From contig PKDJ01000129.1 in the NCBI GenBank assembly GCA_002862545.1, positions 1 through 45,906 on the forward strand: a stretch of 45,906 nt of DNA, in the 5' to 3' direction. Of this stretch, positions 36,021-44,769 are shown piece after piece. Below the pieces are notes generated by a model. The model was not told the DNA's origin. It was given only the letters and a program-made list of their open reading frames with translations, and searched no databases. Source of the stretch: Pseudomonadota bacterium. GTDB lineage: Bacteria; Myxococcota_A; UBA796; GCA-2862545. The position numbers were made by a program, and so were the translations under genes. Positions within the stretch are counted from its first letter, which is position 1. The number at the start of each line of letters is the position of its first letter.

Positions 36021-38156
36021 TCACTCGGCAGCGGCTCGGAGCAGGGCGTGGTTGCTGGCCCCTGTGTCGTAGTGCAGCCACCGCGGCGCCTCCCACTCGA
36101 CCCGTGGGCGGTCGTCGGTGTTGAGCCAGCCGGAGCCGGCGAAGCGACGCACTTGCTCGGGGGTGAGCAGCGGACGGGCCGGCAGATTCGGCGGCAGCTC
36201 TGCGGCTCCCCCAAGCAGGAGCACATCCGAGCCATCCACCGTCACGAACAGCCAGGTGTCGGGAAAGACGTGTGTGAAGGTTCGGAGTACGCCGCGCAGC
36301 TCTTCCGGTCCCAGCCCATACAGCTGGACCCACTGGCAGAGCACACCATCCGGGCGCAGTCGGGCACGCGCGGCCTGCCAGTACTCCAGGGTGAACAGGC
36401 TGCTGACACCGGTGATCCAGGGGTTGCTCGGCTCGGAGACAATGACGTCCCAGGCCGGGCCCGGTCGCTGGAGCACGGCGCGTGCGTCGTCGAGGACCAG
36501 GGTGGTGCGTGGGTCGTCGAGGGGGCGACCATTCACATGGTCAAAGTACCGGGACGCGGCGACCACCGCTGGCTCCAGCTCGACGAGCAAGAGCTCCTCG
36601 ACGCCGGGCTCGGCGAGCACCGCCCCCGCCGTGACGCCGGACGCGAGGCCCACCACCAGCACCCTCTCCGCGCCGCCTGCGGCGCGCACCGGCAGCACCC
36701 CGGAGAGCTCCTGGGTGGGCATGTCGTCGCCGGTCGAGGCGTCCACCTTGCCGTTGATCGAGAGCCACACGTTGCCCGTGCGGTTGCTGCGCCCCACTGC
36801 GACCGCGCCGGTCGGTCCGTGGTCATAGGCCAACAGTGTCCAGCCTTCATCGGCAAACTGCCGGATCGCGCGAGGGGAGGGGTCGGAGAAGTCACTGATC
36901 CGAAGGTGCACTCCGACCGCGAACAGCTGTGCATCCCAGGTCGGCAGGAAGACGGCCAGCACGACAGCGGGCAGGGCCGGCCAGGGGCGAGCCGCCAGCG
37001 GTAGCGCGGAGAGCGCAGCTACGAGCGAGAACAGCAGCACCGCTCCGCGCGCCTCGAGCACGGGAAGAGCCCAGAGGCCGCCGAGCCAGGCGCCGGCGAT
37101 GCTGCCCACCGTGTTGGCGGCGTACAGGCCACCGGCTCTCTCGGGGCCGAGGCAGCGAACGAGGAGCGAGAAGGCCAGACCGGATGCGATGGGTGCCGCT
37201 CCCATGAGGAGGACGGCGAGAGCACCAGCGCCCCAGGATGGGCCGGACGGACCGGCGGCTGAGTACAGCTGTGCCACACCGTAGGGCAGCAGCCCCCAGC
37301 CCGAGGCACCGAGCAGCGCGAGGGCCCCCAGTGCGCCCAGAGCCCAGGGGATGGCCGTCCGGGGCTCGGCGGGCCAGCGCTCGCCTAGGGCTGCGCCGAG
37401 AGCCACGGTGCCGAGGAAGGTGGCCAGAACCAAGCCGATGGTCTGCACCGTGGCGCCGAGCGCGACGGCCGCGAGGCGCATCCAGATGACCTCCAGGCCA
37501 AGCGCCGAGAATCCGGCCGCAGCAGCGGCCAGCAGCCACGGCCATGTCGCTTGGCTCGACGCGACGCCCATGGAGCGTCTCTCCCCCGGCGGTCCGAGCT
37601 GTAGGGCGAGCGCTGCAGCGCCGAGGCCCGCACTCGCGGCGGCGAGCTCGGTGCCCCGCACGCCCAGGTTGGGGAGGAGCAGGAAGGTCGAGCCGAGGAC
37701 ACCCACGACGGCACCGGTCGTGTTGAGGGCGTACAGCCGTGCCGCGGCCTTGGCGGTGAGCGACCGGACGATGACAGGCCAGGTCGCTCCTAGAGCAGCT
37801 GCTGGTGGGATCAGGAGCACAGCCGCGACGAGCCAGCGGGCGCCCGGAGTGGTCACGCCCCAGGCGGCGAGGGGCTCGTGGAGGATGGGGAAGGCCAGCG
37901 CCCAGAGGGCGGCCGCGACCTCCAGCTTCGCGTAGGTGCGGTGTGCAGGGCCACGGAGCCACCGAGCGGCAAGTGCGCCCACGGCGAGACCGGCCATGAA
38001 TGCCCCGATGGTGAAGGCCGAGGCCAGCGCGCTTCCGCCCAGCAGGACCGAGAGGCGGCGCATCCAGACCATCTCGTAGACCAGTCCCACCCCGCCTGAA
38101 GCGGCGAAGAGGATCTGCCAGGGAGTCGGGAGCGGGGAGTGGGATTCGGTGGACAC
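36021..38156 (-). CDS. Fused MFS-like transporter / spermidine synthase-like protein
   Basis: The product has 711 residues from GTG 38156. Residues about 10-430 form a membrane domain with many hydrophobic helices (ILFAASGGVGLVYEMVW, FTIGAFMAGLAVGALAA). The rest is a spermidine-synthase-like Rossmann domain, with VVGLASGVTAGAVL, ELEPAVVAASRYFD, TTLVLDDARAVL and DVIVSEPSNPWITGVSSLFTLEYW. This fused architecture is known in many bacteria, but its substrate is not established, and the usual polyamine-site residues are not obvious here. ATG codons at 38198 and 38207 would lengthen it without adding a ribosome-binding site. Even the shortest plausible start overlaps the divergent OmpA gene by eight bases. 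Confidence 0.85.
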   Translation of the reverse strand: MSTESHSPLPTPWQILFAASGGVGLVYEMVWMRRLSVLLGGSALASAFTIGAFMAGLAVGALAARWLRGPAHRTYAKLEVAAALWALAFPILHEPLAAWGVTTPGARWLVAAVLLIPPAAALGATWPVIVRSLTAKAAARLYALNTTGAVVGVLGSTFLLLPNLGVRGTELAAASAGLGAAALALQLGPPGERRSMGVASSQATWPWLLAAAAAGFSALGLEVIWMRLAAVALGATVQTIGLVLATFLGTVALGAALGERWPAEPRTAIPWALGALGALALLGASGWGLLPYGVAQLYSAAGPSGPSWGAGALAVLLMGAAPIASGLAFSLLVRCLGPERAGGLYAANTVGSIAGAWLGGLWALPVLEARGAVLLFSLVAALSALPLAARPWPALPAVVLAVFLPTWDAQLFAVGVHLRISDFSDPSPRAIRQFADEGWTLLAYDHGPTGAVAVGRSNRTGNVWLSINGKVDASTGDDMPTQELSGVLPVRAAGGAERVLVVGLASGVTAGAVLAEPGVEELLLVELEPAVVAASRYFDHVNGRPLDDPRTTLVLDDARAVLQRPGPAWDVIVSEPSNPWITGVSSLFTLEYWQAARARLRPDGVLCQWVQLYGLGPEELRGVLRTFTHVFPDTWLFVTVDGSDVLLLGGAAELPPNLPARPLLTPEQVRRFAGSGWLNTDDRPRVEWEAPRWLHYDTGASNHALLRAAAE

Positions 38157-40035
38157 GTCGCCTGTGATACACCGAGTCGTGCTGCATGCCTTGGCCATTG
38201 CGCTCATCGGTGTGGCGGTCGCCCAAGATGGCGGCTTTGATGCCCACCGCCTTCACCCGGCGGCGATCGACGGCGATCTGCGTGATCCCTTGCTCGCGGT
38301 GCGCCCGGGTGCTCTGGCGCAGGGCGATGCCTTCGGTTCACTGCTGCTCGACTACGCTCGGGCTCCGCTGGTCCGGGTCCTAGAGTCCGAGGTGGGCTCG
38401 TCCGACCCAGTGGTCGAGTCGGTCGTCGACCACCTGACGGTCGCAAACCTGTCTGCCGGTGCGGCGATTCACGAGCGCGTCCGGCTCGATGCCCACGTGC
38501 CGCTGGCGCTGCTGTCGGTCGACGAGACCTCGACCGTGCAGCCACCGGCGATCGGCGACCTGCGGCTCTCTGCGCTGGGCCTCGCGCTGGCACCACAGCC
38601 GGGACGCCCGGGACTCGGCGTCTCCGGGCATCTGGATCTCCCCACGGGGGTGACGGGGCGGTTTCTCGGTAAGGGAGGCGTCGCGGGCGGACTTCGGGTC
38701 GCGAGCACGGTCGAGCTGCAGACCGTGACCCTCACGGCAGACGCTGGTGTGCAGCTCGACCCCGTGTCCAGCCTCGACAACCTTGTCGCGTCCGACCGCT
38801 TCGTCGCGGCGGCCGCGGTCGGCTGGCTGGCGACGGACGAGGTGGGGTTGACGCTGGAGGCGATCACCGAGCCGGTGCTTCGCCCTGCCACGATGCCGGG
38901 CACCGGCGTCCCCGTCGAGGTGGTCCTGTCGGCCCGAGCGCGCGCCTCGAGTGGGGCGTTCATCGTCGGCGGTGTTGCGGGCGGCATCACCGATGGCGCA
39001 GGTGTGCCGGCGTACCGCGCCTTCTTGGGGGGCGGCTGGGGCCGAGTCACGGAGGGCCGCCTCGTCGACATCGACGAGCTGGGCAGTCTCCGGATCCTGG
39101 ACGAGTGCCCCGGCGAGCTCGAGGTCGTCAACGGCTGGCTCGATGATGATGGCTGTGCAGACGAGCTCGGGACGCTGAGTGTCCGCGCGACTCGGCGCGG
39201 GCTTCCAGCTGCCGTTCAGGCGACCATCAAAGGACCGGAGGGGCCTCTCGAGCGCCTCATCCCTAAGAGTGGGCTCGCCCTGGATGCAGCGCCGGGCACG
39301 CGCTGGGCGTTCGCGGTCGCCGATGGTTGCTTGCGTGGCGAGGGAGAGGCCATCGCACTGGAGGGAGGCCGCGCAGTCACCCTGGACCTGCAGCTGGCGG
39401 AGGCCGGGACGGTCCGGGTCGAGGTGGTCGACCCCGCGGGCCAGCCCGTGCCGGAGGCCCTCGTCGCGTGGGAGAGCACGGAGCCCACCTGTGTACCTGA
39501 CGAGGTGCAGTCGGTGGACGGTCGCGGCGTGCTCGTGGTGGGCCTGGGCCTCGGAGCGCACCAGATGCTGGTGTCCGCGCCGGGCTACGCAGCCTCTAGG
39601 TCGAGAATCGTCACGCGCCCCGGTGACGAGCTCTCCCGCCAAGTCATCCTTCGACCCTCCGCGGTACGCCTGACCGGAACCGCCATCGAGATCAGCGACA
39701 AGGTCCTTTTTGGGACTGGCAATGCGGTGATCTCGGCAGAGTCCGATGGCCTGCTGGCGGATGTCGCCGCGGTGATCAACGCCCACCCGGCGGTCGGTCG
39801 CATCGAGGTCGCGGGTCACACCGACAGTCGAGGCTCCGACAGCCTGAACCTCGAGCTCTCACAGCGTCGCGCGGAGGCGGTCCGAGAGTTCTTGATCGCT
39901 CACGGTGTCGACGGGTCACGGCTGATCGCCACGGGCTACGGGGAGACGAGCCCCCTCGAGACCAACCGGACGGCAGAGGGGCGCGACGCGAATCGTCGCG
40001 TCGAGTTCGTGCTCATCGACGAGTCGCGACCATGA
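38149..40035 (+). CDS. OmpA-family outer-membrane protein with carboxypeptidase-regulatory-like domain
   Basis: The product has 628 residues. GTG 38149 has GGGGAG nine bases upstream; GTG 38179 also leaves a signal peptide but has no ribosome-binding site. After the signal (VVLHALAIALIGVAVA) comes a barrel-like region of about 280 residues, then a degenerate TSP3-like motif (CPGELEVVNGWLDDDGC). A beta-sandwich of the carboxypeptidase-regulatory type follows (GTVRVEVVDPAGQPVPEALV). The C-terminus is an OmpA peptidoglycan-binding domain (about 515-625: IEVAGHTDSRGSDSLNLELS, RRAEAVREFL, GYGETSPLETN, RRVEFVL). It anchors the outer membrane to the cell wall. It leads a probable operon with the next three genes. 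Confidence 0.85.
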   Translation: MDTSPVIHRVVLHALAIALIGVAVAQDGGFDAHRLHPAAIDGDLRDPLLAVRPGALAQGDAFGSLLLDYARAPLVRVLESEVGSSDPVVESVVDHLTVANLSAGAAIHERVRLDAHVPLALLSVDETSTVQPPAIGDLRLSALGLALAPQPGRPGLGVSGHLDLPTGVTGRFLGKGGVAGGLRVASTVELQTVTLTADAGVQLDPVSSLDNLVASDRFVAAAAVGWLATDEVGLTLEAITEPVLRPATMPGTGVPVEVVLSARARASSGAFIVGGVAGGITDGAGVPAYRAFLGGGWGRVTEGRLVDIDELGSLRILDECPGELEVVNGWLDDDGCADELGTLSVRATRRGLPAAVQATIKGPEGPLERLIPKSGLALDAAPGTRWAFAVADGCLRGEGEAIALEGGRAVTLDLQLAEAGTVRVEVVDPAGQPVPEALVAWESTEPTCVPDEVQSVDGRGVLVVGLGLGAHQMLVSAPGYAASRSRIVTRPGDELSRQVILRPSAVRLTGTAIEISDKVLFGTGNAVISAESDGLLADVAAVINAHPAVGRIEVAGHTDSRGSDSLNLELSQRRAEAVREFLIAHGVDGSRLIATGYGETSPLETNRTAEGRDANRRVEFVLIDESRP

Positions 40036-40072
40036 GTGCGCTCACACTCGAGCTGACGATGCTGGAGGTGCC

Positions 40073-40639
40073 ATGTACTGGCCGCTGATGCTGCTGCGCC
40101 GCATGCGCGGGCGCCTCGGTGCGTGTGTCGTGCTCTGCTGTGTCGCGACGCCCGCCTTGGGGCAGGACCAGACGGTCAGCCGCTCTCGGGGCAAGCCCGA
40201 CGGCATCGTGGTGCTGTGGCCCAGGGTCGTTCCGGAGACGAGTGACGAGTCGATCCAGAAGCTGGCTCGCTCGCTTCAGCGTCGTCTCGCGAGCATCGCG
40301 GCCACTGTGGTGCCCGAGCGAAGGCTGATCGACGTGAGACCGGCGAGCGAGAGGGTCTGTCCCGCGTACAGGGGCTGCAAGGCGCCGAGTGTCGGGCTGG
40401 TCCTAGGGCATCAGGACGGCGGCTGCGCGGTCGTCGCGCTCGTCAGCGCGCCGGGAGAGTCACCACAGCGTCTGGTACCGTGGGCCGGAGACTTCAACTT
40501 TGAGGAGGGTGCTGTGCCCTTCCGCAGCCCACCGGAGGACGCCATCACCGTGACGGAGCTCGTGCCGTGCGCGCTCCTGCGCAAGGAGATCCGGAACGAG
40601 GTCGTGGAGCTGCCTCTTCGCCAGGCTCTGAAGGAGTGA
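40073..40639 (+). CDS. Exported protein of unknown function
   Basis: The 188-residue product starts at an ATG with GGAGG five bases upstream. A signal peptide (LGACVVLCCVATPALG) follows a basic n-region (LLRRMRGR). The mature part has an alpha/beta look (GIVVLWPRVVP, LARSLQRRLASIAATVVP) and four Cys residues. No family is recognised. The gene lies 37 bases after the OmpA gene and two bases before the next, so it is part of the same operon. Confidence 0.75.
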   Translation: MYWPLMLLRRMRGRLGACVVLCCVATPALGQDQTVSRSRGKPDGIVVLWPRVVPETSDESIQKLARSLQRRLASIAATVVPERRLIDVRPASERVCPAYRGCKAPSVGLVLGHQDGGCAVVALVSAPGESPQRLVPWAGDFNFEEGAVPFRSPPEDAITVTELVPCALLRKEIRNEVVELPLRQALKE

Positions 40640-40641
40640 GC

Positions 40642-41211
40642 GTGGAGACCAGGAAGAAGTGGATCTCACGGTTCATCGTCTGGCACTGGACGCTTGCTCT
40701 CCCGTGGTTGTTTCCTTTCCATGACGTGATCAACGCGGCCCGCGTGTTCGCGGACATGTACTACTTCACGACGGGCACCTGGCAGGCTTGGTACATGTTT
40801 GCCGGCGCTCCTCTCGGCTCATCGCACCTCGTCAGCGACGTGGAGCTGGCGGATGGCACGAGGGTTCGCTTCGAGCTGCCACGCGTCGCTGAGATGGGTC
40901 ACCTCGAGGCCTGGTGGGGCTACCGCTACCGGGAGTTCGAGCATCGCCTGATCACGGGTCACCGTCTGCATGTGGTGCTGCCCGAGCGCGCCATGGACGA
41001 CTGGGCGAGGTTCGTGACGCGCAAGGTGGACACCGGTGGACGGGAGCCTGTTCGGGTCATCCTCTCCAACTGCGGTCTGCCTACACCCACCCTCGACGAG
41101 ACGTGGGCAGAGACCGAGTGGGTCGACTACACGGCCCGGCTGCGCAACCCGGCGCTGTGGGAGTGCGAGGTGTTCCACACCCTCGAGCTGACCGGGGAGG
41201 AGTCGCCATGA
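40642..41211 (+). CDS. Membrane-tethered partner of the HTTM protein (split-off soluble domain)
   Basis: The 189-residue product starts at GTG 40642, two bases after the preceding stop, with GGAG upstream. One N-terminal transmembrane helix (FIVWHWTLALPWLFPF) is followed by a soluble domain with TWQAWYMFAGAPLGSSHLVSD, LADGTRVRFELPR and WWGYRYREFEHRL. This pattern (W-x-M-F, then an antiparallel strand pair, then W-x-Y-R) resembles the soluble part found C-terminally in HTTM and DoxX-like single-chain proteins; that comparison is from memory. Its stop overlaps the HTTM start as ATGA, strongly suggesting a two-subunit complex. Confidence 0.7.
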   Translation: METRKKWISRFIVWHWTLALPWLFPFHDVINAARVFADMYYFTTGTWQAWYMFAGAPLGSSHLVSDVELADGTRVRFELPRVAEMGHLEAWWGYRYREFEHRLITGHRLHVVLPERAMDDWARFVTRKVDTGGREPVRVILSNCGLPTPTLDETWAETEWVDYTARLRNPALWECEVFHTLELTGEESP

Positions 41212-42131
41212 TGGAGGGGCTCTCTTCCGCCTGGGACCGCTTCTTCTTCACGCCACAGCGCATGGTGGCCCTCGCGCTCTGCCGCATCGCCACGGGTGTG
41301 GTGACGCTGTACTGCTTGCTCCTCATGCTGCCGCTCGTGGAGATGTTCTTCACGGATGACGGATGGATCACGGCGAGCCAGCACCTCGCGACGGTGTTTC
41401 GGCCCGATCCCACCTTCTTCCTGATCACGGGCTCGCCGCCGGCGCTCGTCTGGGCGGTCTGGGTCGGTGCCATCCTGCTCTCCGTGAGCCTGACGGTGGG
41501 CTACCGCACGAAGGCCACCGCGATCATTCTGTACATCGTCCTGCTCTCGATCCACGAGCGGGACACGTTCCTGATCAACGGTGGCGACCTGGTGATCCGC
41601 ACCCTCGTGTTTTGGTTGGCCCTCGCACCTTGGGGGGGCGGTGCGGCGCTCTCCGTGGATGCCTGGCTGCGGGAGCGAGCCGAGCCGGGGGCCGCACCTC
41701 TCGAGGCCTGGGGCTGGGTGCAGCGCATGATCCAGATCCAGATCGTGATGCTTTACCTGATCACGTTCTCGTGGAAGCTCAAGTTCGACCGGTGGCACAA
41801 CGGCTCGGCGATTCACGAGTCGATGGGAGCCGTCGAGTTCGTGCCCCCCGGGATGGAGCTCCTGCTCAACTACCCGTGGCTCACGGCCAGCCTCACGTGG
41901 ATCGTGGTGGTCACGCAGGCTCTGCTGCCGCTCTGCCTGATCTGGCGTCGAGCTCGGCCCGTCGCCTTCCTGCTGGGCTTCCTGCTGCACGGGTGGATCA
42001 TCGTGTTCATGCGGATTCCCGTGTTCGGCCTGATCATGTGGGCGTCGTACTTCGCCTTTCTCGAAGAGGACCAAGCGGATCGCATCGTGGGATGGCTGCG
42101 TCGACGCGGACTGCCCACACCAGGCACGTAG
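41208..42131 (+). CDS. HTTM-domain (vitamin K-dependent carboxylase-like) membrane protein
   Basis: The 307-residue product starts at ATG 41208 (a second ATG follows at 41211) with GGGGAGGA about seven bases upstream. It starts RFFFTPQRMVALALCRIATG, has about six hydrophobic helices, and carries the HTTM signatures GYRTKATAIILY, HERDTFLINGGD and WKLKFDRWHNGSAIHE. HTTM is the transmembrane part of vitamin-K-dependent gamma-glutamyl carboxylase; in bacteria its activity is mostly unknown. This copy lacks the long C-terminal soluble domain of the animal enzyme, which fits with the upstream gene supplying a separate soluble part. It converges on the lipoprotein gene with a three-base gap. Confidence 0.85.
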   Translation: MMEGLSSAWDRFFFTPQRMVALALCRIATGVVTLYCLLLMLPLVEMFFTDDGWITASQHLATVFRPDPTFFLITGSPPALVWAVWVGAILLSVSLTVGYRTKATAIILYIVLLSIHERDTFLINGGDLVIRTLVFWLALAPWGGGAALSVDAWLRERAEPGAAPLEAWGWVQRMIQIQIVMLYLITFSWKLKFDRWHNGSAIHESMGAVEFVPPGMELLLNYPWLTASLTWIVVVTQALLPLCLIWRRARPVAFLLGFLLHGWIIVFMRIPVFGLIMWASYFAFLEEDQADRIVGWLRRRGLPTPGT

Positions 42132-42134
42132 GGC

Positions 42135-43025
42135 TCAGTTCTCGTCGAGCCACTCGTCTGCTGCTCTGAAGTTGTTGTCGATGCCGTTGCGGGTGGTGCC
42201 GCTGACCATGTCATCAGACACGCTCAGGCCAAACTCGGTCTCGGCCCAGAGGCAGAGCATGCGGAGCGAGCCGCCCCCAGTGCTGTCCGTCTCGAACTCT
42301 GCCCCCTTGCCGGCGGTGTAGCCGCCGCCGTCACGGGGAACCCAGATGTCGATGCTGTAGGACTGCTGAATCTCGGCGTTGTCCTTCCGCCCTGGGAAGA
42401 CCTCGGTGGTCCAGGAGCGAGCGATGAAGGCCCAGCGCGGCTCACCCGTGTTGACGGCCTCCTCGCCGTCAGGCACGTCGGCGGGGTCGGGCAGGTTCAG
42501 GTCGACCCAGCGGTAGTCCTTGGGGAACCAGTAGTCGACCGTCATCAGGGCGTTCTCTTTCGTGAGCTCGTTCTCGACGCGCAGGAACTCGCAGCTCTTG
42601 TCGAGCCAGCAGTCCGCTCCCTCCAGGAACGTACGCTCGTAGTACTCGGGCGAGTACGGCTCCACGGGGGTGTGGTCGACGAGCATGTGGATGCGCTTGT
42701 GCTCGTCGGGCCCGTGTGGCGACAGAGCGGCCACAGCGACAGGCAGAGCATTGGCGAGGTCACGACCGGGGCGCTCGATGCCCTTTACGTCGGCCTTGGT
42801 GAGGACCTCGGGAGCGAGCGCGCGGTCATTGACGTTCTTCGAGGCGACATCCATGCCCTGGTAGATCTGGCCCTCCAGCTCCCGGATGGCGAAGGCGACA
42901 TCTTGAGGCGGCGCCTCGAAGGCCTGGAAGAGGTACTGGACCGCATCACTGAACTCGGGGTTCGCCTGCGGAATCTTGGAGCAGCCGGCGAGAGGCAGCA
43001 CGACCAGGAGCAAGGAGAGGTGCAT
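42135..43025 (-). CDS. Lipoprotein of unknown function
   Basis: The 296-residue product starts at ATG 43025 with CGGAG five bases upstream; the longer open frame is not supported. MHLSLLLVVLPLAGCSK is a lipoprotein signal. The mature protein is acidic with many aromatic residues (EPYSPEYYERTFLEGADCW, TVDYWFPKDYRWVDLNL, PRWAFIARSWTTEVF). No family is recognised. It is divergent from the exported protein at 43180 with 154 bases between the starts, so the two may share regulation. Confidence 0.75.
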   Translation of the reverse strand: MHLSLLLVVLPLAGCSKIPQANPEFSDAVQYLFQAFEAPPQDVAFAIRELEGQIYQGMDVASKNVNDRALAPEVLTKADVKGIERPGRDLANALPVAVAALSPHGPDEHKRIHMLVDHTPVEPYSPEYYERTFLEGADCWLDKSCEFLRVENELTKENALMTVDYWFPKDYRWVDLNLPDPADVPDGEEAVNTGEPRWAFIARSWTTEVFPGRKDNAEIQQSYSIDIWVPRDGGGYTAGKGAEFETDSTGGGSLRMLCLWAETEFGLSVSDDMVSGTTRNGIDNNFRAADEWLDEN

Positions 43026-43179
43026 CGAGACTCCGAGCGATGACGGCCCGCGATCGTACCCGGTAGTGCGTCGAGCGTCACGCTGTGTTCGTGGTCTCGA
43101 GGTGTCTCTAGCGACACACGGACACGCCTTGGGCGCGACGTCTGGTTGATGCGGCCTTAAGGGGCGGTCGGAGGTGAAC

Positions 43180-44271
43180 ATGGTGTGCACGACCCTCGCA
43201 TGGTGGCTCCTCGCTGCCGGTGCTCTGGCGCAGGAGACCGAGGGTTCTACTGTCGAGCCGACGACGAGCGAGTCCGCACCTGCTGCTCCCGCCGATGCGA
43301 CGGTGGCTCCGGTCAGTGCCTCAGATGACGACATGATCGAAGAGGTCATCGTCTACGGCGATCTGTTCGCTAGGTGGGACGGCACGCGCTGGTTGATCAT
43401 GACCGAGATGGGTGTGCCCTATGCGCTCATGATGGCCTCGAATGAGAACGACCAGTTTCGCACCAACTCCTTTCAGGTTCGCGCGGTGATTGCCTGCGAC
43501 AAGGACTGGAAGCTCGGCAAGAAGCGGTACGAGGTGCTGTGTGACGTCGAGGACTTCTCGATGCAGGCGGGTGTCCAGCGGAGCGAGCGCGGCACGAAGC
43601 CCCTTGCGCAGGCCGAGCGCACGCTCGCGGAGGTGGACGCCAAGCTCACCGGGGCGAAGCTGCAGCTGCAGGTGCTGGACGATGGGCGCGTCGCACAGAC
43701 GCAGATCGAGGGTGTCACGACGCGAAACCGAAGGGAGTCGCTTCAGAACCAGCTGATGAACCAGGTGCTCGACCGCTTGATGAGTGGGTTTCATCTCAAG
43801 CTGCGCAAGTTCAACCAGCTGAACGAGGGCGACTGGCTCGAGTACAACTCGACCCTCATGAGCATGCCGGCGCCGGTGAACATCACGCCGGCTGGAACAA
43901 ACATGGTCAAGCACTACCTGAACCACTTCGAGGGGCACACTCTGGTGCAGAGCATTGGCCGGGGAATGGTCAGCGTGCCGCTGGACCGCGAGACCAAGAC
44001 CTCTGGCCCCGAGGCCATCAAGAACTACAAGCTCGACCTGATCGGCGTGTCGATCTTCGATATCGACGAGGGCTACATGACCGAGAGGGTCTGGGCCCTC
44101 GAGGGCACCGTGACCGCGGGCGCGTTCTTCGACGACGGCGGCTACTGGTACGCGGGCCGCATCGAGATGCTCGACGAAGACGAGCGGCCCGATCTGGGTC
44201 CCACGCGGGTGATCAACAACCGCGGCGAGGAGGACTTGAACCTTCCGCCCTGGGTCGCCATCGAGCGCTGA
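43180..44271 (+). CDS. Exported protein of unknown function
   Basis: The 363-residue product starts at ATG 43180 with GGAGG five bases upstream; GTG 43174 overlaps that site. A signal peptide (VCTTLAWWLLAAGALAQ) leads to a Thr/Ala/Pro-rich linker. An acidic segment then contains EEVIVYGDLFARWDGTRW, and a beta-rich globular body follows (VLCDVEDFSMQAG, GAKLQLQVLDDGRVAQTQIEG). No family is recognised. The sequence IEEVIVYGD recalls the TonB-receptor N-terminal box, but no plug or barrel follows. Confidence 0.75.
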   Translation: MVCTTLAWWLLAAGALAQETEGSTVEPTTSESAPAAPADATVAPVSASDDDMIEEVIVYGDLFARWDGTRWLIMTEMGVPYALMMASNENDQFRTNSFQVRAVIACDKDWKLGKKRYEVLCDVEDFSMQAGVQRSERGTKPLAQAERTLAEVDAKLTGAKLQLQVLDDGRVAQTQIEGVTTRNRRESLQNQLMNQVLDRLMSGFHLKLRKFNQLNEGDWLEYNSTLMSMPAPVNITPAGTNMVKHYLNHFEGHTLVQSIGRGMVSVPLDRETKTSGPEAIKNYKLDLIGVSIFDIDEGYMTERVWALEGTVTAGAFFDDGGYWYAGRIEMLDEDERPDLGPTRVINNRGEEDLNLPPWVAIER

Positions 44272-44410
44272 GCCGCCTCGTCAGGAGGAGGGGCGTCAGG
44301 GTTGCGTCGGCTACGCGGTGCGCTTCCGGGGCCACGGTGTGTGGAGTGGTTCGTCTGCGCCGTGCCCCGATCCAATTCTGGACGATGGGTCAGTTTGGGT
44401 GTACGGTAAA

Positions 44411-44424
44411 ACCGGACGGCCGGT
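44411..44424. promoter_or_regulatory. Small inverted repeat upstream of the 102-residue gene
   Basis: ACCGG and CCGGT flank ACGG, 27 bases before the ATG at 44452. The gap 44272-44451 otherwise shows no gene or RNA that I can recognise. Confidence 0.25.
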
Positions 44425-44451
44425 CGGAATGTCGTTCTAGCGAGGCACTCC

Positions 44452-44760
44452 ATGCTCCATCTCGGTCTCACACTCTCCGATTTAGTTGGTGCTCTCTTTG
44501 CGATGGGCGAGGTGTCGAGTGAGATCCTGTTGCGAGATCTCGGCCTCGGGCACATCGCCGACACGTCCGTGGCGCTCCTGATCGGAGATCTCACGGTCCG
44601 AGAGACGATCGACTACGCCCGCATCCTGATGGAGCAGGGTCGAGCGATCGAGGCCGAAGAGCTGGCGATGGCTGCGCTGGCGGCCGCCGCCGGAGCCGTG
44701 GTGCAGACGGCTCAGGTGCGCTGGGTCACGTGGCGGCAGGGGAGCCAGGCCGTCGCCTGA
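44452..44760 (+). CDS. Small hypothetical protein
   Basis: The 102-residue product starts at an ATG with GAGG six bases upstream, supporting translation. It is mostly helical with an Ala-rich C-terminal half (AEELAMAALAAAAGAVV) and no clear signal peptide. The middle (VRETIDYARILMEQGRAIEAEELAM) looks like a single TPR-type helix pair. No family is recognised. It converges on the phosphatase gene with a nine-base gap. Confidence 0.55.
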   Translation: MLHLGLTLSDLVGALFAMGEVSSEILLRDLGLGHIADTSVALLIGDLTVRETIDYARILMEQGRAIEAEELAMAALAAAAGAVVQTAQVRWVTWRQGSQAVA

Positions 44761-44769
44761 GTCTGCGGC

